IMG/VR virus record: IMGVR_UViG_3300027965_000207
Location: 1-25,565 of that record
Source of the DNA: a virus
Direction: 5' to 3' (one strand)
Length of the DNA: 25,565 nucleotides
The translations under genes were made by a program, and so were the position numbers. Shown here piece by piece: positions 4,694-13,033 of the stretch. Each line of letters begins with the position of its first letter. The first letter of the stretch is position 1. The notes beneath the pieces are model-generated. The model was not told the origin of the DNA. It saw nothing but the letters and a program-made list of their open reading frames with translations, and made no database searches.

Positions 4694-6062
4694 CCGCATC
4701 TTCCCCGCGGTAGGCCCCTGCCGGCGCGAGTTGTACGCGCGGCACCTGGAATTCTTCGCCGCAGGCGCGCAGTTCCGCGAACGGCTGTTCGCGGCCGGCA
4801 ACCGCACCGGCAAGACCGAGGCGGGCGCCTTCGAGCTGACCTGTCACGCCACCGGCATCTATCCGCCCTGGTGGACGGGCAAGCGCTTCTCCAAGGCCAT
4901 CGACGCCTGGGCCTGCGGCACCACCAACCAGACCACCCGCGACATCGTGCAGGAGAAGCTGCTGGGACCGGAAGGCGCGCGCGGCACCGGCATGCTCCCG
5001 GGCCACCGCATCGTGCATGTGGCCAACAAACAGGGGCTGCCCAACGCCGCGGATACCATTTGGGTCGAGCACGTCTCGGGCGGGCGCTCGATGATCGGGC
5101 TCAAGAGCTACGAGAGCGGGCGCAAGAGTTTCGAGGGCACCGCCAAACACGCCATCTGGTGCGACGAGGAGCCGGACCTGGGCGTGTATACCGAGTGCCT
5201 GTACCGCACCGCCACCACGGACGGGGTGCTCTATACCACGTTCACGCCGCTCAACGGCATGAGTGAAGTGGTCAAAAGTTTCTTCGAGCCGGAATCCGAC
5301 GCCGTGCGCCTGGTCAAGCACGTCACGCAGGCCACCTGGGACGATGTGCCGCACCTGACCGCGGAGGCCAAGGCGCAACTGATCGCCTCCACGCCGGCCT
5401 ACCAGCGGGACGCGCGCACGCGGGGCATCCCGCAGTTGGGCGTGGGGGCCATCTACCCGCTGGCGGAGTCCGACATCCTGGTGCCGCCGCGCCCGTTGCC
5501 GGCGCATTGGCCGCGGGTCTACGGCATGGATGTGGGCTGGCGCCGCACCGCGGCGCTCTGGCTGGCGCTGGATCGAGACACCGGCACCTGGTACGCCTGG
5601 CACGAGTATTACCGCAGCCAAGCCGAGCCGGCGGTCCACGCGGCGGGGATTACGGCGCCGGGCAAGTGGATCCCGGGCGTGATTGATCCGTCCTGCCTGG
5701 CCTCTTCGCAGATCGACGGCCGCAACCTGATGGAGATGTACGGCCAGTTGGGGCTGGACCTGGAGCCCGCCGAAAACGCCGTGGAGACCGGCATCTATGA
5801 GGTCTGGCAGGCGCTTTCCAGCGGGCGGCTCAAGGTCTTTGAAACGCTGGCCAACTGGATCAGTGAATTCCGCCGCTACCACCGCGACGAAAAGGGCCGG
5901 GTGGTCAAAGAGGACGATCACCTGATGGATGCCACGCGCTACGCCTGGATGAGCGGGCGGGCGCGCGCCAAGGTGGCCCCGCCGCCCTCCCCGGCGGCCG
6001 GCGGCTACGTGGATCCGTTCCGCGGGGGTGGCCAGGCCGGCCCCGGCAGTTGGATGGCCTAA
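4650..6062 (+). CDS. Terminase large subunit, P22 gp2-like
   Basis: This is the packaging motor and headful nuclease, about 470 residues from ATG 4650 (P22 gp2 is about 499). A TTG at 4605 would add 15 residues; the ATG has AGGA about ten bases upstream. Walker A is GNRTGKT at residues 50-56 and Walker B is IWCDEE at 169-174. TTFTPLNG follows at about 196-203, the coupling motif position. The nuclease part has its acidic residues in VYGMDVGW (D294), GVIDPS (D346) and EDDHLMDATRYAW (422-427). All expected catalytic residues are visible, so it should be active. The Pro/Gly-rich tail probably meets the portal. The start overlaps TerS by 44 bases. Headful packaging is inferred from the family. 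Confidence 0.95.
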   Translation: MLEAELRRRQQNKFSRIFPAVGPCRRELYARHLEFFAAGAQFRERLFAAGNRTGKTEAGAFELTCHATGIYPPWWTGKRFSKAIDAWACGTTNQTTRDIVQEKLLGPEGARGTGMLPGHRIVHVANKQGLPNAADTIWVEHVSGGRSMIGLKSYESGRKSFEGTAKHAIWCDEEPDLGVYTECLYRTATTDGVLYTTFTPLNGMSEVVKSFFEPESDAVRLVKHVTQATWDDVPHLTAEAKAQLIASTPAYQRDARTRGIPQLGVGAIYPLAESDILVPPRPLPAHWPRVYGMDVGWRRTAALWLALDRDTGTWYAWHEYYRSQAEPAVHAAGITAPGKWIPGVIDPSCLASSQIDGRNLMEMYGQLGLDLEPAENAVETGIYEVWQALSSGRLKVFETLANWISEFRRYHRDEKGRVVKEDDHLMDATRYAWMSGRARAKVAPPPSPAAGGYVDPFRGGGQAGPGSWMA

Positions 6063-6067
6063 GCGTT

Positions 6068-6088
6068 TCCCCTAAGTCTCCCCTAAGT
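6068..6088 (+). repeat. Short direct repeat TCCCCTAAGT, two copies
   Basis: TCCCCTAAGT occurs at 6068-6077 and 6079-6088 with an 11-base period, in the 54-base gap between TerL and the next gene. It may be a protein-binding or processing site, or chance. Confidence 0.5.
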
Positions 6089-6116
6089 TCTCACCCCGCA
6101 GTTCCAGGAGTTACCC

Positions 6117-6356
6117 ATGCCCACGAAAGCACACGTCACCGCCCACGCCGGCAAGAAGCCTGCGCCCAAAGGCAAGGCCATCGGCATGCACATCGAGCGC
6201 GCCAACAACGGCGGCTTCATCAGCCACACGCGGCGGGAAATGCCCACGCCCAAGCGCGGCGTCCCGATGATGGACTACCGCGAGCCGGCGCCCGACGCGC
6301 ACGCCGACATGGCCGCGCTGCACGATCACATCGACCAGACCTTCGGGGAGGAGTAG
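6117..6356 (+). CDS. Small unknown phage protein
   Basis: This 79-residue protein has a good ribosome site (CAGGAG, seven bases upstream). The N-terminal 25 residues are basic and Ala/Lys/Pro-rich. The centre (IGMHIERANNGGFISHTRRE) looks like a small beta unit, then KRGVPMMDYREPAP, then an acidic, His-rich helix (DAHADMAALHDHIDQTFGEE). Short proteins with this basic-beta-acidic layout are frequent between terminase and portal in phages with P22-type heads, but their role is not known to me. It is first in a cluster of five very small proteins. Confidence 0.7.
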   Translation: MPTKAHVTAHAGKKPAPKGKAIGMHIERANNGGFISHTRREMPTPKRGVPMMDYREPAPDAHADMAALHDHIDQTFGEE

Positions 6357-6572
6357 ATGCCGGCCGATGCGGCCAGTATCGAGGTCTTCGTAGACGAAGG
6401 CGAAGGCGTGGAATCCGTGGGCCTGGTCCTGCGGGGCGCCTCCATCGTGGACTACGACGGCGAGGAGTTGACGCCGGCCTGCCGGCTGGAGGCCCGCCAG
6501 GCGCGCGGGCTGGCGGCGGCTTTGCTGGAACTGGCCAACCAGATCGAAGGAGTCTCCGATGATCCAGATTAA
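6357..6572 (+). CDS. Small acidic unknown protein
   Basis: The ATG directly follows the previous stop codon (TAG-ATG) and GGGGAGGAG precedes it, a very strong ribosome site. The 71-residue product is acidic and starts with a beta-like half (IEVFVDEGEGVESVGLVLRG, then SIVDYDGEEL). It ends with a helical half (ARQARGLAAALLELANQIEG). There is no known motif. The tight stop-start junction shows coupling with its neighbours. Confidence 0.7.
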   Translation: MPADAASIEVFVDEGEGVESVGLVLRGASIVDYDGEELTPACRLEARQARGLAAALLELANQIEGVSDDPD

Positions 6573-6726
6573 GAAAAACCACCGCGGCCTGTTGCACCGC
6601 GACCTGGGCATCCCGCGCGGAAAGACCATTCCGCTGAGCGCCCTGCTGCGCGCCGAGCACGCGCGCAATCCGAAAGTGCGGCGCCGCGCGCAGTTCGCCG
6701 AAAACGCGCGGGAGTGGAACCACTAA
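6559..6726 (+). CDS. 55-residue basic protein with PLSALLR motif
   Basis: This frame starts at ATG 6559 with AAGGAG eight bases upstream, overlaps the previous gene by 14 bases, and ends in TAATG, sharing bases with the next start. The product is basic and His/Arg-rich, with GIPRGKTIPLSALLRAEHAR in the centre. The motif PLSALLR recurs as PLSAMLR in the next protein, suggesting a shared interaction or a common origin. The function is unknown. The coding call rests on the strong ribosome site and the overlaps on both sides. Confidence 0.75.
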   Translation: MIQIKKNHRGLLHRDLGIPRGKTIPLSALLRAEHARNPKVRRRAQFAENAREWNH

Positions 6727-6923
6727 TGCCGCGTTCGCAAGCCGAAGTGCGCCTGGCGCATGCCGTTCTGGAGGGCCACGCCACCGACAGCGGCATGAGC
6801 CCGAAGTATGCCGCCGAAGTGGTAGGCGCGATGCACGGGCGCGAGATGTCCAGCCTGCCGCAGCACGCCGGGCGGCACATGCCGCTCTCGGCCATGCTGC
6901 GCAAGAAGAAAAGGAAACACTAA
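6726..6923 (+). CDS. 65-residue basic protein with PLSAMLR motif
   Basis: I chose ATG 6726, which shares its A with the preceding stop (TAATG); a GTG at 6714 would add four residues inside the previous gene. GGGAG lies about ten bases upstream. The product is helical in its first half (EVRLAHAVLEG, SPKYAAEVVGAMHG) and ends HMPLSAMLRKKKRKH, a motif shared with the preceding protein plus a very basic tail. It could bind nucleic acid or a virion partner; function unknown. Confidence 0.7.
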   Translation: MPRSQAEVRLAHAVLEGHATDSGMSPKYAAEVVGAMHGREMSSLPQHAGRHMPLSAMLRKKKRKH

Positions 6924-6925
6924 CC

Positions 6926-6952
6926 ATGGCCGACAGCGGCATGATCGGCTAA
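6926..6952 (+). CDS. Micro-ORF (8 codons) that may couple to the next gene
   Basis: MADSGMIG is encoded by nine codons including the stop. AAGGAA lies nine bases before its ATG, a better ribosome site than the next gene has, and its TAA is followed at once by ATG 6953. This looks like a leader whose translation delivers ribosomes to the next start. The peptide itself need not have a role. Confidence 0.4.
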   Translation: MADSGMIG

Positions 6953-7198
6953 ATGCTGACCCGGCAGGCCTTCCTGCGGCTGTGCGCGGCGGCGGCGCGC
7001 CTCCAGCCCTCCGCGTTTGATGAGCGCGTGGAACAGATGAACCGCGCCTGGAACGAATTTTACCGGGCGCTGCACGGCTGTTCGGCCGAAGCGCTGCGCA
7101 TCGAGGAGTGCCGGGAAGGCGACGGCCATCCCGACCGGCGCGCCTTCGAGGCCGCCCGCCAGGCCGCCAAACGCCTATTCGACCTGCGCGACGCTTGA
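6953..7198 (+). CDS. Small helical unknown protein
   Basis: This 81-residue protein starts immediately after the micro-ORF stop. It is predicted mostly helical (RQAFLRLCAAAARLQPSAFD, EQMNRAWNEFYRALHG, then FEAARQAAKRLFDLRDA) with no cysteine pair, signal or membrane helix. The family is not recognised. It is the last of the small-protein cluster; 43 bases separate it from the methyltransferase gene. Confidence 0.65.
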   Translation: MLTRQAFLRLCAAAARLQPSAFDERVEQMNRAWNEFYRALHGCSAEALRIEECREGDGHPDRRAFEAARQAAKRLFDLRDA

Positions 7199-7241
7199 GC
7201 GCATCGGATCGGCGCAGCGCCGCTCCCATGCTCCGTTACCC

Positions 7242-8363
7242 ATGAGCTACCAGATTCTGACCGGCGATGCCCTGACCCTGCTGCGCACGCTGCCGGATTC
7301 GAGCGTGCAGACCTGCATCACCTCCCCGCCCTATTACGGCCTGCGCGATTACGGCACGGCCCGCTGGCGCGGCGGGCGCAAGGATTGTCCGCACCGGGCC
7401 GGCCAATTGCGCCGCGGCGTGAACCTGGCGCAGTCGCCCGCGTCCACCCGCGGCGGAGCCAAGAAAGCCGCAGAGGTGGGCTGGCTCCAGGCACGCGAAG
7501 TCTGCCGCCACTGCGGGGCCCGGCGCGTGGATCGGCAACTCGGTCTGGAGCGCACCCCCGAGGAGTATGTGGCGCGGCTGGTGGCGGTCTTCCGCGAGGT
7601 GCGGCGCGTGCTCGCCGACGATGGCACGCTCTGGCTGAACCTGGGGGACGGCTTTCGGGGCAAGAATCTGCTGGGGATGCCCTGGCGCATGGCGCTGGCC
7701 CTGCAAGCGGATGGCTGGTATCTGCGCTCCGACATCATCTGGCACAAGCCCAACCCCATGCCGGAGAGCGTGCGCGACCGCCCCACCAAGAGCCACGAGT
7801 ACCTTTTCCTGCTGAGCAAGAGCCGGCGCTACTACTACGATTGCCTGGCCATCCAGGAACGGACCACGGGCAACGCGCATGATCGCTCACGCAAGCATCG
7901 CGCACGGGAGGGACAGAAGACCTTTCCGACCGCCCAGTGCAACGGCATACGGGCTCCCGGCGTGAACCCCAAAGCGCAGAAGTGGCCCAACGCCTGGAGC
8001 GCCGAGCCCGGGCGCCACGATGGGATCGGCAACGGCCGCTTCCGCCCTAAGCAAAATGCATCTTTCTCTGCGGCCGTAGTGCGAACGGTGGATCGCCGCA
8101 ACAAACGTACCGTCTGGACCATCCCGACGTTCCCGTTCCCGCAAGCTCACTTCGCCACATTCCCGCCGCGCCTGGTCGAGCCCTGCGTGCTGGCGGGTTC
8201 TCGAGCTGGCGATACCGTGCTGGATCCGTTTGCCGGCGCCGGCACCACCGGCCTGGTGGCCCTGGCCCACGGCCGCCGCTTCCTGGGTATCGAACTGAAT
8301 CCGCGCTATGTGCGCATGGCCCTGGCGCGCCTCGACCCGCCGGCCCTGGCCCGGGCGGCCTGA
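7242..8363 (+). CDS. Orphan DNA methyltransferase, beta-class N4-cytosine/N6-adenine type
   Basis: This 373-residue enzyme should transfer a methyl group from S-adenosylmethionine to an exocyclic amine of a base. The catalytic motif TSPPYYGLRDYG is at residues 27-38 and the cofactor motif DPFAGAGTT at 328-336, so the order is IV then I, as in the beta class. TSPPY is commonest in N4-cytosine enzymes, but N6-adenine cannot be excluded. A possible metal site is C49-P-H51 with C88 and C91 (CRHC), within an insertion also seen in related phage enzymes. No restriction enzyme gene is nearby, so it is an orphan enzyme. It sits between TerL and portal; protection against host restriction or pac-site marking are both plausible. 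The ribosome site is weak. Confidence 0.9.
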   Translation: MSYQILTGDALTLLRTLPDSSVQTCITSPPYYGLRDYGTARWRGGRKDCPHRAGQLRRGVNLAQSPASTRGGAKKAAEVGWLQAREVCRHCGARRVDRQLGLERTPEEYVARLVAVFREVRRVLADDGTLWLNLGDGFRGKNLLGMPWRMALALQADGWYLRSDIIWHKPNPMPESVRDRPTKSHEYLFLLSKSRRYYYDCLAIQERTTGNAHDRSRKHRAREGQKTFPTAQCNGIRAPGVNPKAQKWPNAWSAEPGRHDGIGNGRFRPKQNASFSAAVVRTVDRRNKRTVWTIPTFPFPQAHFATFPPRLVEPCVLAGSRAGDTVLDPFAGAGTTGLVALAHGRRFLGIELNPRYVRMALARLDPPALARAA

Positions 8364-8376
8364 AAGTCTCCCTCTC

Positions 8377-10512
8377 ATGTTTCCCCTCCCTCCCCGCCGG
8401 CGATCCGGCGCGCACGTCACCGTGGAGGCCTCCGCGCCGGCGGCCCCACCCTCGGATCGCGTCCGTCACGACGCTTTTCTGCGCAAGGTCAAAGAGCGCT
8501 TCCAACTGGCTGCCGAAGCCGAGAGCGAGATCCGCCAGGAGGCCCTGGAGGATCTGGACTTCTACCTGGGCAAGCAGTGGCCCGCCAGCATCGAGAGCGA
8601 CCGCCTGGCGGACCAGCGCCCCTGTCTGACCATCAATCGCCTGCCGCAATTCATCAAGCAGATCACCAATTCGCAGCGCGAGAATCGCCCCGCCATCCAG
8701 GTCAACCCGGTGGGCGACGGCGCCGACCAGGACACCGCCGAAATCTACCAGGGACTCACCCGCCACATCGAAATCAATTCCGCGGCGGACGTGGCCTACG
8801 ATACGGCCTTCGAGCATGCCGTCATTTTCGGCTTCGGCTATTTCCGCGTGCTCACCGAATACCAGGACGAACGCAGCTTCGATCAGGAAATCCTCATCGA
8901 GTCCATCCAAAACCCCTTCACGGTGTACCTGGACCCCACCGCGCAGAAGCGCGACCGTTCGGATGCCAAGTGGGGCTTCATCGTGGGCGATCTGCTGCCC
9001 GACGACTACAAGGCGCAGTATCCCCACTCGGAGCTGGCCAGCCTGGACGAGTTCAGCAGCCTGGGGGACGAAGGCCCGCTGTGGTTTCCGGGCGGCAAGA
9101 TCCGCGTGGCCGAATATTTCGAGTACGAGCCCGAGAAGGCCACCATCTGCGAACTGCCGGACGGTTCGGTAGTGGACCAGGCGGACCTCCCCGCCGGCGT
9201 CGAGCCGGTGCAGACGCGCGAAACCGAGCGCCCGCGCTTCCACTGGTACAAGCTGAACGCGCGGGAAGTGCTGGACGAGCGCGTGCTGGCGGGCCGCTAT
9301 CTGCCCGTGATCGGGGTCTACGGCGAGGAGATCAACGTCAACGGCAAGCGCGTGCTGCGCGGCGTGGTGCGCAACCAGCGCGACCCGCAGCGACAATACA
9401 ACTACATGCGCTCCGCGCTGGTGGAATCCATCGCCCTGGCGCCCAAAGCGCCCTACGTGGCCGAGGAATCGCAGATCGAGGGCCACGAGCAGGAATGGAA
9501 GAACGCCAACGTGCGCGCCGTGGCGGTGCTCAAGTACAAAGCCAAGACGGCCGGCAACAACCTGCTGCCGCCGCCGCAACGCAACTTCGGGGAAGCGCCC
9601 ATCCAGGCCATCGCCGTCGCCGTGGCGCAAGCCGACAACGATCTGAAGGCCACCGCCGGCATCTATGATGCTTCCCTGGGCGAACGCGGCCCGGAGCAGA
9701 GCGGCAAGGCCATCCTGGCGCGCCAGAAGCAGGGCGATGTTGCCAACTTCAACTTCACCGACAACCTGGCGCGCTCCATCAAGTACCTGGGCAAAGTGCT
9801 GTTGGACCTGGAGCCCAAGATTTACGACCGCCCGGGGCGGGTGGTGCGCATTGTGCGGCCGGACGAAACCCACGAGACCGTGACCCTCAACGCGCCGTTT
9901 GTCCAGAAGGGCCTGCAGAAGTTCTACGACCTCTCCACCGGGCGCTATGACGTGACCGTGAGCGTCGGGCCATCCTACCAGTCCAAGCGCCAGGAGGCGG
10001 TGGCCTCCATGGTGCAGCTCACGCAGAGCTATCCGCAGATCATGCAGATTGCCGGCGACCTGATGGTGCGCAACATGGACTGGCCGGGAGCCAGCGAGAT
10101 CGCCGACCGGCTCAAGAAGACCCTGCCGCCCGCGCTCCAGGAAGGCGATGGCCAGCAGATGCCCATTCCGCCGCAAGTGCAGACACAACTGGCGCAACTG
10201 ACGGCCATGAACCAGCAGTTGACCGCGGCGCTGAATGCCGCCACCGAGGACATCAAGACCAAGCGCCTGGAGTTGGAATCGCGCGAGCGCATCGCCGCCA
10301 TGCAGGCGCAGGCCTCCATCGTAGCGGCGGAGCTACGCGCCAAATCCAGCGACGCGCAAGCCCTGGCCAAGCTGGATTACGAATCCATCCAGCACCGCCT
10401 GGAGTTGCTGCACGAGGCCGAACAGATCGGCCACGAGCAGGAGATGGCCCAGCCGTCCGCGGCCGAGCCGCAGCCGCCCCCCGCCGGCCAGACTGAGCCG
10501 CAGGCCGCCTAA
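8377..10512 (+). CDS. Portal protein, P22 gp1-like
   Basis: This forms the dodecameric DNA channel at one head vertex and nucleates the procapsid. From ATG 8377 it has 711 residues, close to the 725 of P22 gp1; the frame is open upstream, but that stretch overlaps the methyltransferase. Family features are the N-terminal segment with DFYLGKQW and LTINRLPQFIKQITN, then FEHAVIFGFGYFRVLTEY and NPFTVYLDPTAQKRDRSDAK. Residues about 590-690 form a long Gln- and Ala-rich helical barrel (QTQLAQLTAMNQQLTAALNA and on), as in P22. The Pro-rich tail is short. Scaffold follows after 115 bp. Confidence 0.95.
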   Translation: MFPLPPRRRSGAHVTVEASAPAAPPSDRVRHDAFLRKVKERFQLAAEAESEIRQEALEDLDFYLGKQWPASIESDRLADQRPCLTINRLPQFIKQITNSQRENRPAIQVNPVGDGADQDTAEIYQGLTRHIEINSAADVAYDTAFEHAVIFGFGYFRVLTEYQDERSFDQEILIESIQNPFTVYLDPTAQKRDRSDAKWGFIVGDLLPDDYKAQYPHSELASLDEFSSLGDEGPLWFPGGKIRVAEYFEYEPEKATICELPDGSVVDQADLPAGVEPVQTRETERPRFHWYKLNAREVLDERVLAGRYLPVIGVYGEEINVNGKRVLRGVVRNQRDPQRQYNYMRSALVESIALAPKAPYVAEESQIEGHEQEWKNANVRAVAVLKYKAKTAGNNLLPPPQRNFGEAPIQAIAVAVAQADNDLKATAGIYDASLGERGPEQSGKAILARQKQGDVANFNFTDNLARSIKYLGKVLLDLEPKIYDRPGRVVRIVRPDETHETVTLNAPFVQKGLQKFYDLSTGRYDVTVSVGPSYQSKRQEAVASMVQLTQSYPQIMQIAGDLMVRNMDWPGASEIADRLKKTLPPALQEGDGQQMPIPPQVQTQLAQLTAMNQQLTAALNAATEDIKTKRLELESRERIAAMQAQASIVAAELRAKSSDAQALAKLDYESIQHRLELLHEAEQIGHEQEMAQPSAAEPQPPPAGQTEPQAA

Positions 10513-10539
10513 CGAGATTTTTCCCCCGCAAGCGACTAA

Positions 10540-10567
10540 CGGGCCGGCTCCGCTGTGCGCCGGCCCG
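10540..10567. other. Strong hairpin in the portal-scaffold gap
   Basis: CGGGCCGGC (10540-10548) pairs perfectly with GCCGGCCCG (10559-10567) around a 10-nt loop. No T-run follows, so it is not a typical terminator. It could be an RNA-processing or stability element that lets scaffold be made at a level different from portal. The rest of the 115-bp gap shows no gene. Confidence 0.6.
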
Positions 10568-10627
10568 CCCAAACCCCGCCTCACGGCCGGCTTCGTAGAC
10601 CGCGCCCCCAAGGGAGACCCCCTACGC

Positions 10628-11602
10628 ATGAGCGACAGTAGCATCACCCTCGTTTCCACCACCGACAGCCCCGAAGAGGTGCAAGCAGCCCTCGCGGAGT
10701 ACGGCTACCAGACCGATACCGTCGAGACCATCGTGAGCGGTTCGGCTGGCAAAGCGCCGGAGTCGGGAGAGACCGAGAAACCCGCGCCCGAGGCCGCGCC
10801 CAGCGACGATTCCGCGGCCACGGACAAAACCGCCCCGGAGTCGGACCCGGAGAAATCGGAGCAGGTACGCGACGAGAACGGACGTTTCGTTTCGCCCAAC
10901 GTGCAGAAGCGCATCGACAAGGCCATCGCCAAACAACGCGAGGCCGAGCGCAAGGCCGCGGAACTGGAAGCGGAACTGGCAAAACTGCGGGGAACGGACC
11001 CCGCCGCGCAAGCGGAAACCACCGAGCCGGCCGCCCCCGAAAGCGCCGCCACCCCCGCCAAGCCCAAGGTAGAGGACTTCGAGACCTACGAAGAATTCAC
11101 CGAGGCGCTGGCGGAGTGGAAGGCCGAGCAGAAGATCACCGCCAAGCTGGCCGAGATCGAGCAGAACAAGCAGACCCAGGCGAGACAAGAGGCCTGGGGC
11201 CGCCAGCTCGATGACGCGCGCACGCGCTACCAGGACTACGACCAGGTAGTGGGCAACGACGACATTCAGATCACCGAGTACATGCAGGCGGTGATTCTGG
11301 AGAGCGAAGTGGGCGCGGACGTGTGCTACTACCTCGGGCAACACCCCGAGGAAGCCGAGCGCATCGCCGCCCTGCCGCCGCTGGGCCAAGCCCGCGCCAT
11401 CGGCCATCTGGAAACCAAGTTCACGCGCGAGGCGGCCAAACCGGCCGCCCGCAGCGCCGCTCCGCAACCGCAACCTCGCGCCGGCTCCCGCGCCCCCGCG
11501 CCCATCCGCCCGGTATCCGCCTCGGCCTCCGCCGAGAAGGACCCGGAGAAGATGACGCCGGTGGAATGGCGGGCCTGGCGTGCTGCCGGCGGCGGCCGAT
11601 AA
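10628..11602 (+). CDS. Capsid scaffolding protein (gp8-like position)
   Basis: This 324-residue protein lies between portal and coat exactly where P22 has its scaffold gp8 (about 303 residues). It should direct coat assembly and then leave the head. It is acidic and helical: residues about 45-85 are a disordered Pro/Ser/Glu stretch, about 92-125 a charged coiled coil (VQKRIDKAIAKQREAERKAA and on), and 150-210 further helices (FETYEEFTEALAEWKAEQKI). The C-terminus is basic and ends MTPVEWRAWRAAGGGR, like the coat-binding end of many scaffolds. A protease is not evident, so recycling as in P22 is possible. The assignment rests on position, composition and size; sequence identity to gp8 itself is not obvious. 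Confidence 0.85.
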   Translation: MSDSSITLVSTTDSPEEVQAALAEYGYQTDTVETIVSGSAGKAPESGETEKPAPEAAPSDDSAATDKTAPESDPEKSEQVRDENGRFVSPNVQKRIDKAIAKQREAERKAAELEAELAKLRGTDPAAQAETTEPAAPESAATPAKPKVEDFETYEEFTEALAEWKAEQKITAKLAEIEQNKQTQARQEAWGRQLDDARTRYQDYDQVVGNDDIQITEYMQAVILESEVGADVCYYLGQHPEEAERIAALPPLGQARAIGHLETKFTREAAKPAARSAAPQPQPRAGSRAPAPIRPVSASASAEKDPEKMTPVEWRAWRAAGGGR

Positions 11603-11683
11603 GCCGCACGCCACGGGTGCCCGGCGACGGTCGTGAGATAGACGTCGGCCCCACTACTGCCGCGAGGCAGAAGGACGAATCAC

Positions 11684-12949
11684 ATGGGCAACGTGTTTTT
11701 GACCCCCAGCATGATTACGCTGGAGGCCCTTTCCTCTCTCAAGAACCAATTGCAGTTCACCAAGAAGGTGAACCGCCAGTACGACGACAAATTCGGCAAA
11801 GAGGGTGCCAAGATCGGCAACACTCTGAACGTGCGTATGCCGCCGCGCTACGTGGGCCGGCGCACCTCCGCGCTGGCGGTGGAAGACATCACGCAGACCA
11901 GCACGCCGCTGGTGCTCAACACGCAGTACGGCTGCGACATCAACTTCACCAGCGCGGATCTGCTGCTCTCCATCGAGCGCTTCAGCCAGGACATCATCCA
12001 GCCGGCGGTGGCCAGTATCGCCAACGCCATCGACTACGACGGCCTGGCCCTGAGCGCGCAGATCGCCAACTACGTGGGAACCCCGGGCGTGGATCTCACC
12101 GGCGCCTCCTCGCCCACCATCACGCAAGCCGTGTTGAGCGCCAAAGTGGCGCTGGACAACTCTTCGGCGCCGCGCGATGGCAAGCGCTACCTGGTGCTGG
12201 ATCCGCAACTGGAAGCCAACGCCGTGGATGCTCTGAAAGGCCTGTTCCAAAGCTCCAACCACATCAAGGAGCAGTACGAGATGGGCGAGATGGGCACCGC
12301 TCTGGGCTTCCAGTGGTCCATGGACCAGAACACCCAGGCGCACACGGTCGGCAACCTGGCCGGCGACCTGCTGGTGGACGACGCGGACCAGACCGGCTCC
12401 CAGATCACCGTCAAGACCGGCACCGCCGGCACGAAGATCAACCCCGGCGACATCCTCCAGTTCGAGGGCGTCTACCAGGTCAACCTGCAGAACCGCCAGA
12501 CCACCGGCGTGCTGCAGCCGTTCACCGTCACCGAACTCTGCACCATCGGCGGCGACGGCACGGCTACGGTCAAGATCGCGCCGCCGCTGACTCCGCCCGA
12601 CAAGGACACCGGCGACAAGGTGGCGGGTCAGACCGTCACGGCTTCCCCGGCCTCCGGCGCCAAGGTCTATCTGTTCAACAAGGGCACCGCGAACTACGCC
12701 GACGTGACCGGCAAAGTCTCGCCCACCTCCATCGCCTTCCACCGGGATGCCTTTGTGTTTGCCACCGCCGACCTGCCCATGCCCCGCGGCGTGGACATGG
12801 CCGCGCGAATCGTGGATCCCGAAACCAACATCAGCATGCGTCTGGTTCGCGCCTATGACGTGAACGCGGACAAGTTCCCCTGCCGCCTCGATGTGCTGGG
12901 CGGCTGGGCCGTGCTGCGGCGCGAGCTGGCCTGCCGCATTCAGCGGTAG
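11684..12949 (+). CDS. Major capsid (coat) protein, P22 gp5-like
   Basis: This HK97-fold shell protein has 421 residues; P22 coat has 430. The ribosome site AAGGA lies ten bases upstream. Recognisable are an N-terminal arm (SLKNQLQFTKKVNRQYDDKF), the segment GNTLNVRMPPRYVGRR, and the inserted I-domain at about 225-340 with INPGDILQFEGVYQVN followed by LQPFTVTELCTIG, a beta-barrel insertion characteristic of P22-type coats. The C-terminus ends with the conserved-looking VLGGWAVLRREL. No prohead protease site is visible. It is followed by a terminator-like hairpin, often seen after very highly expressed coat genes. Confidence 0.93.
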   Translation: MGNVFLTPSMITLEALSSLKNQLQFTKKVNRQYDDKFGKEGAKIGNTLNVRMPPRYVGRRTSALAVEDITQTSTPLVLNTQYGCDINFTSADLLLSIERFSQDIIQPAVASIANAIDYDGLALSAQIANYVGTPGVDLTGASSPTITQAVLSAKVALDNSSAPRDGKRYLVLDPQLEANAVDALKGLFQSSNHIKEQYEMGEMGTALGFQWSMDQNTQAHTVGNLAGDLLVDDADQTGSQITVKTGTAGTKINPGDILQFEGVYQVNLQNRQTTGVLQPFTVTELCTIGGDGTATVKIAPPLTPPDKDTGDKVAGQTVTASPASGAKVYLFNKGTANYADVTGKVSPTSIAFHRDAFVFATADLPMPRGVDMAARIVDPETNISMRLVRAYDVNADKFPCRLDVLGGWAVLRRELACRIQR

Positions 12950-12965
12950 CCGGCACGCTGCGCTG

Positions 12966-13014
12966 GGGGCCGGGCCGCTCCTCCCATCTGCGGGGCGGCC
13001 CCGCCCCCGTTTTT
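12966..13014 (+). terminator. Terminator-like hairpin after the coat gene
   Basis: GGGGCCGGGCCGC (12966-12978) pairs with GCGGGGCGGCCCC (12990-13002), with two mismatched positions in the middle and an 11-nt loop. GCCCCCG and five T (13010-13014) follow within eight bases. This fits a rho-independent or partial terminator that would lower transcription after coat, unless overridden by an antiterminator. Confidence 0.55.
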
Positions 13015-13033
13015 CCCCCAGGAGTTTCTCCCC

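Noticed and set aside
7213-7225. CGGCGC-A-GCGCCG palindrome before the methyltransferase
   Set aside because: The one-base loop cannot form a stable RNA hairpin without opening pairs, and there is no T-run; it is short and GC-only, so probably chance.
8047-10197. 716-codon open frame on the - strand under the portal gene
   Set aside because: It is the mirror of the portal frame in GC-rich DNA; the product is a His/Arg/Val-rich sequence with no family pattern, and the + strand protein is clearly real.
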